This document shows, in pieces, positions 6,758 through 9,668 of a DNA stretch of 9,668 nt. Both the position numbers and the translations under genes were made by a program. The stretch spans positions 1 to 9,668 of the forward strand of contig JAGOCU010000048.1 of NCBI GenBank assembly GCA_017998555.1. The letters run 5' to 3'. Below the pieces are notes generated by a model that saw only the letters and a program-made list of their open reading frames with translations, was not told the origin of the DNA and searched no databases. Numbering within the stretch: the stretch's first letter is position 1; each line of letters begins with the position of its first letter. The stretch is from Thermoflexales bacterium. Its GTDB lineage: Bacteria > Chloroflexota > Anaerolineae > J036 > Brachytrichaceae.

Positions 6758-7108
6758 ATGAAAACGGCCGAGCTCAGCACCGCTCTCATCGAAAACTGGC
6801 TGCGCGAGCAGCATATCGTCTCCCTGGCCCAGGCCGCGCGCGAGACCGGTGTCTCGCTGCAGACCTTGTCATCGGCCGTCAGCAGCGGGCGCGTGCCGGC
6901 GTTGAACATGCCGGACAAACGCCGCTATGTGCAGCTTGACGTTGTGCGCCGGCACTTCAAACGGGATGCCTGGCTCGAGAAGGCGCTGGCCTCGGGATTG
7001 ATCAGGTCCATTCCTCGCAACACGCGGCTTGAGCCCAACCCACACAAGGCCGAGGTCGAGGGCAAACTGCTGTCGCAGGCCATCATTGAGGATCGGCGCA
7101 AATTGTGA
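6758..7108 (+). CDS. HTH-domain antitoxin of a PIN toxin-antitoxin pair
   Basis: This 116-residue protein has a MerR/excisionase-like helix-turn-helix at about 20-55 (SLAQAARETGVSLQTLSSAV, then SGRVPAL and RRYVQLDVVRRHF). Its charged, likely flexible C-terminus (about 86-116, ending EGKLLSQAIIEDRRKL) is where such antitoxins normally grip their toxin. It should bind and neutralise the toxin encoded downstream and repress the shared promoter through the inverted repeat upstream. The stop overlaps the toxin start in GTGA. The frame remains open back to 6662, but that extension is simply the translated palindrome and is rejected in favour of ATG 6758. The family is inferred from the HTH pattern and gene pairing; it is not an AbrB- or RHH-type antitoxin. 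Confidence 0.8.
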   Translation: MKTAELSTALIENWLREQHIVSLAQAARETGVSLQTLSSAVSSGRVPALNMPDKRRYVQLDVVRRHFKRDAWLEKALASGLIRSIPRNTRLEPNPHKAEVEGKLLSQAIIEDRRKL

Positions 7109-7518
7109 TCCACTTCTATGATTCCAGCGCGCTGGCAAAGCACTATATGCGCGAACCGGGGTCAGAGCGCGTGGAGGCTCTGCTCGATGAAGGTGATCTG
7201 AACGCCGTGTGTGTGATCACCCACACCGAGGTTGCGTGCGCGCTGGCCCGCCAGTTGCGCGAGCCTGAAAACGACCTGGCGGATCTCCGACGTGACTTGG
7301 AGACGCTGTCCCGGATTGAATTGACCCCCGAGGTCATAAACACTTCTGTCACGCTGGGCATCAGATATCGCCTGCGCGGCTGCGACGCGCTGCAATTGGC
7401 CTCCGCGGTCGCGCTGAAAAAGGCAACTGGCCGGATTGTGCGTTTCATTTGCGCCGATGCGGACCTCAATGTGGCCGCGCGGGCTGAGGGTTTGAGTGTC
7501 ATCGACCCTGGTCGGTGA
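7105..7518 (+). CDS. PIN-domain ribonuclease toxin (VapC-like)
   Basis: This 137-residue protein is a complete single PIN domain, the fold of VapC-type Mg2+-dependent endoribonuclease toxins that cut tRNA or rRNA. Acidic active-site residues are at expected places: Asp6 in FYDSSAL, Glu42 in THTEVACAL, Asp94 in GCDALQLA and Asp118 in CADADLNVAA, so it appears catalytically intact. It starts at GTG 7105, overlapping the antitoxin stop by 4 bp (GTGA), the usual coupling for toxin-antitoxin pairs; GAGGA at 7088-7092 is a distant possible ribosome site. The RNA target cannot be told from sequence. Confidence 0.9.
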   Translation: MIHFYDSSALAKHYMREPGSERVEALLDEGDLNAVCVITHTEVACALARQLREPENDLADLRRDLETLSRIELTPEVINTSVTLGIRYRLRGCDALQLASAVALKKATGRIVRFICADADLNVAARAEGLSVIDPGR

Positions 7519-7532
7519 CGCCACACAGAATA

Positions 7533-7586
7533 CGGAAGCAAAATCCCCCGCCCCGGCGTACGCCGGGGCGGGGGATTTTGCTTCCG
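7533..7586. repeat. Palindrome 3: GTAC-centred perfect 54-bp inverted repeat between convergent genes
   Basis: It is perfectly symmetric around T7559/A7560. The core is CCCCCGCCCCGGCG/TA and its complement, flanked by CGGAAGCAAAAT arms. It begins 15 bp after the toxin stop and ends 23 bp before the last codon of the convergent permease gene. A smaller hairpin, GGCCTG-T-CAGGCC (7593-7605), follows. The location suits a bidirectional transcription stop, though no T-run trails the long stem on either strand. Confidence 0.92.
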
Positions 7587-7608
7587 ACAGCCGGCCTGTC
7601 AGGCCTAC

Positions 7609-8379
7609 TTAGCCGCGGATGAAGTAGATCAGTGAGACCAGGATTCCAATCACGACCACGACGGCCCGCAGCGTCTCGGGCTTGATTCGCCCGGCCAGCC
7701 GCCCGCCCAGCGCGCCGCCGGCGATGGCGCCCACCGCCATCACCGCCGCGGCCAGCCAGACCACCTGACCCGAGAAGAGGAAGAACAGGGCGGCCGCGAT
7801 GTTGACGCAGAAGGCCACCGCCTGCTTCAGCGCGTTGAGCCGGGTGAGGTTGTCGTCGATGACCAGGCCCAATACCGCCAGCACGATGACGCTCAACCCG
7901 GCTCCGAAATAGCCGCCGTAGACCGAGGCCAGGAAAATCGGGATGATCACCCAGGCATCGCTGCGTTTGACGTGTTTGGCCTGGCGGGCGACGATCCACT
8001 TGCGCAACCGCCCCTGCAACGCCAACAGGACCGAGGCCAGCAGGATCAAAAACGGGATGAGCTGGCGGAAGACGCGCTCGCCGGTGTTCAGCAGGAGCAG
8101 TCCGCCGACGATCCCGCCGAGCACGGCCACCGGCGCCAGGAGCAGCAGCCGATGCCGCTGCGGTTTGAGGTCATTCCACTGGGCGAAGGTGGCGCTGAGA
8201 TAGCCGGGCGAGAGCGCAACGGTGTTGGTGACGCTGGCCGCGACAGCCGGCACGCCCACGAAGGTCAGGGCGGGAAAGGTAATCAGCGTGCCGCCACCGG
8301 CGATGGCGTTGACGGCCCCCGCGGCGAGGGCGGCCAGGGCGATGAGGGCAAGCTGCGGAAGATCGAGGGGTACGAAAAT
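7609..8379 (-). CDS. TauE/SafE-family membrane permease (DUF81)
   Basis: This polytopic inner-membrane protein is likely an exporter of anions such as sulfite, sulfoacetate or related organosulfur compounds, the role known for TauE/SafE relatives; the substrate here is unassigned. It shows the family's two half-repeats: AGAVNAIAGGGTLITFPAL (20-38) with the following SVTNTVALSPGYLSA, and SVYGGYFGAGLSVIVLAVLG (152-171) with ALKQAVAFCVN. About eight hydrophobic segments fit. The length of about 256 is normal. No ATG, GTG or TTG lies near the first helix: the only in-frame standard start is TTG at 8475, which would add 32 non-family residues read through a hairpin. A GGAGG at 8389-8385 points instead to ATT at 8379 (or ATC at 8382), which is used here. 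There is no functional link to the toxin pair, which is convergent to it. Confidence 0.85.
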   Translation of the reverse strand: MFVPLDLPQLALIALAALAAGAVNAIAGGGTLITFPALTFVGVPAVAASVTNTVALSPGYLSATFAQWNDLKPQRHRLLLLAPVAVLGGIVGGLLLLNTGERVFRQLIPFLILLASVLLALQGRLRKWIVARQAKHVKRSDAWVIIPIFLASVYGGYFGAGLSVIVLAVLGLVIDDNLTRLNALKQAVAFCVNIAAALFFLFSGQVVWLAAAVMAVGAIAGGALGGRLAGRIKPETLRAVVVVIGILVSLIYFIRG

Positions 8380-8384
8380 GATGG

Positions 8385-8415
8385 CCTCCGGAATATCGTC
8401 GTGGCGGCCACTATA
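8385..8415 (-). promoter_or_regulatory. Candidate -10 and ribosome site for the TauE/SafE gene
   Basis: Reading the minus strand, TATAGT (8415-8410) is a good -10 hexamer, followed by GGAGG (8389-8385). Initiation near 8403 would make TTG 8475 unusable and leave a leader of about 24 nt before ATT 8379. The -35 is not convincing. Confidence 0.35.
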
Positions 8416-8437
8416 TCCCCAGAAGCTGACCCACGTA

Positions 8438-8492
8438 TACTCCGAATTGAGGTCTGTCGCCCCATCCGGGGCCAATTCGGGGGGTCGGAGTA
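8438..8492 (+). promoter_or_regulatory. Imperfect inverted repeat upstream of the DUF418 gene, overlapping its ribosome site
   Basis: TACTCCGA (8438-8445) pairs with TCGGAGTA (8485-8492). Inside, CCGAATTG (8442-8449) pairs with CAATTCGG (8473-8480), and GCCCC (8459-8463) with GGGGC (8468-8472) around ATCC. The outer and inner stems share CCGA, so they compete. The outer stem would cover the Shine-Dalgarno GGAG (8487-8490). Deleting eight bases (GGGGTCGG) would make both stems continuous, so it may be an inverted repeat broken by a small insertion. A TATACT hexamer at 8436-8441 overlaps the left end and might be the gene's -10. Confidence 0.4.
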
Positions 8493-8498
8493 ACGAAG

Positions 8499-9668
8499 AT
8501 GACAGTCGTGGATGGCGAACGCCCGGTCGCGACGCCTGTGGCAGAGACCGAACGCATTGACCTCATCGACGTCTTGCGCGGTTTCGCGTTGCTCGGAATC
8601 CTGGCCGCGAATATGCCGTTGTACAGCCACCCGTTGCTGGTATCGGGGACCGGGATGCCGCGCGGAAACAGTCCTTTGGACGGTGTTGCGGACTTTGTCG
8701 TCGCCTGGCTCGCAACGGGCAAGTTCTATCCGCTCTTTTCAGTCCTGTTCGGACTCGGGGTCAGCATCCAGCTCGAGCGAGCCGCTGCCCGCGGAGTGGA
8801 CTTCAAGCGCTATTTCGTCAGGCGAATGCTGATCCTGCTTGGGTTGGGCGTCGCCCACGCGCTGCTGGTCTGGAATGGCGACATCCTGGTCGTGTACGCC
8901 CTCGTCGGGCTGTTGCTTTTCCTCTTCCGGAATGCCCGGCCTCGGACGCTGTTGATCTGGGCCGCCGTGCTCTTTGCGATTCCGCTCGCTCTCGGGCTGA
9001 GCAACGCGTTGATCGGCGTTGTGGCGGCCGTGGCGATGGGTCCGGCCCTGGGCGCGTTCAACGTTGCCGCCACGCTCAACCAGATCAATCGACTTGCGAT
9101 CGAGACCTATGCGCGCGGAAGCTGGGGCCAGATCTTTGTCTGGCGCGCCGTCGAATGGCTGGTGATGATGCTGTCATCGCTGCTCAACGCGGGCCCTCAC
9201 ATCTTGGGTCTCTTCGTGCTGGGGATGTATGCCGGCAAGACCCGACTCTTCTCGGATTTGCCAGGGCACTTGTCCCTCTTCCGAAAGGGCCTGCTCTACG
9301 GGCTGCTTGTCGGATTGCCCGCGAATCTGCTCATTGCCCTGGCGCGCTCGAGCGTCAATGGAAACCTGCTCTCGCCGCTTCTTCTGTTGTCACAGCCGCT
9401 GCTGTTGGTGGCTGGCCCCCTCCTGACCGCGGGCTATGTCGGCGCCTTCGCTGCGCTGGCCCGTCGCCCGTCGATTCACCGCCTCCTGAGACCCCTGGCC
9501 GCCGCCGGCCGGATGGCCCTGAGCAACTACCTGATGCAGTCCATCGTCTGCACGACCCTCTTCTACAGCTACGGGCTGGGTTTGTTTGGCCAGGTTGGGG
9601 CGTTCGCGGGACTTGCGCTCACCTTCGGTCTGTGGAGTGTTCAACTCATTGTCAGTTGGCTCTGGCTG
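8499..9668 (+). CDS. DUF418-family (YeiB-like) integral membrane protein, 3' end outside window
   Basis: 390 codons are open to the window edge with no stop. The N-terminal RIDLIDVLRGFALLGILAANM (20-40) is the characteristic start of DUF418/YeiB proteins, and GRMALSNYLMQSIV (337-350) is the conserved C-terminal DUF418 motif. In between are multiple hydrophobic segments (about 28-42, 67-90, 110-142, 150-180, 218-245, 265-282, 291-320, 345-390). Judged by the family, only the last few dozen residues, including the usual Trp/Gly-Pro-Glu-rich end, are missing. Biochemical function is not established for most members; some resemble membrane acyltransferases. The start ATG 8499 has GGAG at 8487-8490 with an 8-nt spacer. 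It is divergent from the TauE/SafE gene with a shared upstream region of about 120 bp. Confidence 0.9.
   Translation, partial: MTVVDGERPVATPVAETERIDLIDVLRGFALLGILAANMPLYSHPLLVSGTGMPRGNSPLDGVADFVVAWLATGKFYPLFSVLFGLGVSIQLERAAARGVDFKRYFVRRMLILLGLGVAHALLVWNGDILVVYALVGLLLFLFRNARPRTLLIWAAVLFAIPLALGLSNALIGVVAAVAMGPALGAFNVAATLNQINRLAIETYARGSWGQIFVWRAVEWLVMMLSSLLNAGPHILGLFVLGMYAGKTRLFSDLPGHLSLFRKGLLYGLLVGLPANLLIALARSSVNGNLLSPLLLLSQPLLLVAGPLLTAGYVGAFAALARRPSIHRLLRPLAAAGRMALSNYLMQSIVCTTLFYSYGLGLFGQVGAFAGLALTFGLWSVQLIVSWLWL

Noticed and set aside
6669..7586. A CRISPR array made of the three palindromes
   Set aside because: Spacing is irregular (about 2.2 and 0.8 kb), genes lie between the copies, and no cas genes are present.
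6661..7590. Target-site duplications flanking the palindromes or the toxin cassette
   Set aside because: Only short scattered GAAT tetramers are seen near palindromes 2 and 3; they are too short and inconsistently placed to support transposition.
1..9668. tRNA or rRNA genes
   Set aside because: No cloverleaf with a GTTCRA-type T-loop or conserved rRNA segment was recognised by eye in the intergenic regions.

Overview
The window is GC-rich and densely coded. Gene content and style (a two-component pair beside an FtsX/MacB-type ABC exporter, Gly/Pro-rich extracytoplasmic proteins, a TauE/SafE permease, a DUF418 membrane protein, a PIN-domain toxin-antitoxin pair) would suit a Chloroflexota-like bacterium. 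This is inference from style; there is no rRNA or marker gene here, and other GC-rich phyla remain possible.

Layout. Positions 1-4345 (minus strand) hold a three-gene transporter operon read right to left: an ABC ATPase (4345-3578), a 1008-residue permease with two FtsX/MacB-like halves (3568-542), and a lipoprotein running off the left edge (522-1). The lipoprotein's last visible residues look like the start of a membrane-fusion-protein lipoyl domain. Divergently, on the plus strand, lie an OmpR-family response regulator (4567-5250) and a HAMP-containing histidine kinase (5252-6661). The simplest reading is an envelope-sensing two-component system next to the exporter it controls. The shared divergent region carries an 11-bp-spaced direct repeat suited to an OmpR-type regulator and a large palindrome. 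Next comes a toxin-antitoxin pair (6758-7518): an HTH antitoxin and a PIN-domain toxin overlapping by 4 bp. Then a TauE/SafE-family permease on the minus strand (about 8379-7609) and, divergent from it, a DUF418-family membrane protein (8499 to the right edge, incomplete).

The most striking non-coding signal is a family of three long, perfect, intergenic palindromes (48, 52 and 54 bp at 4426, 6669 and 7533). All are centred on the same CCGGCGTACGCCGG core, but their outer arms differ. In each copy the two arms match with no mismatch and no G:T wobble, even where copies differ from one another in arm sequence and in C/G-run length. The second and third copies tightly bracket the toxin-antitoxin pair. 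One copy sits between divergent genes, so the family as a whole is not simply terminators. No stretch over 300 bases lacks a gene; the longest gap is the 221-bp divergent region at 4346-4566.
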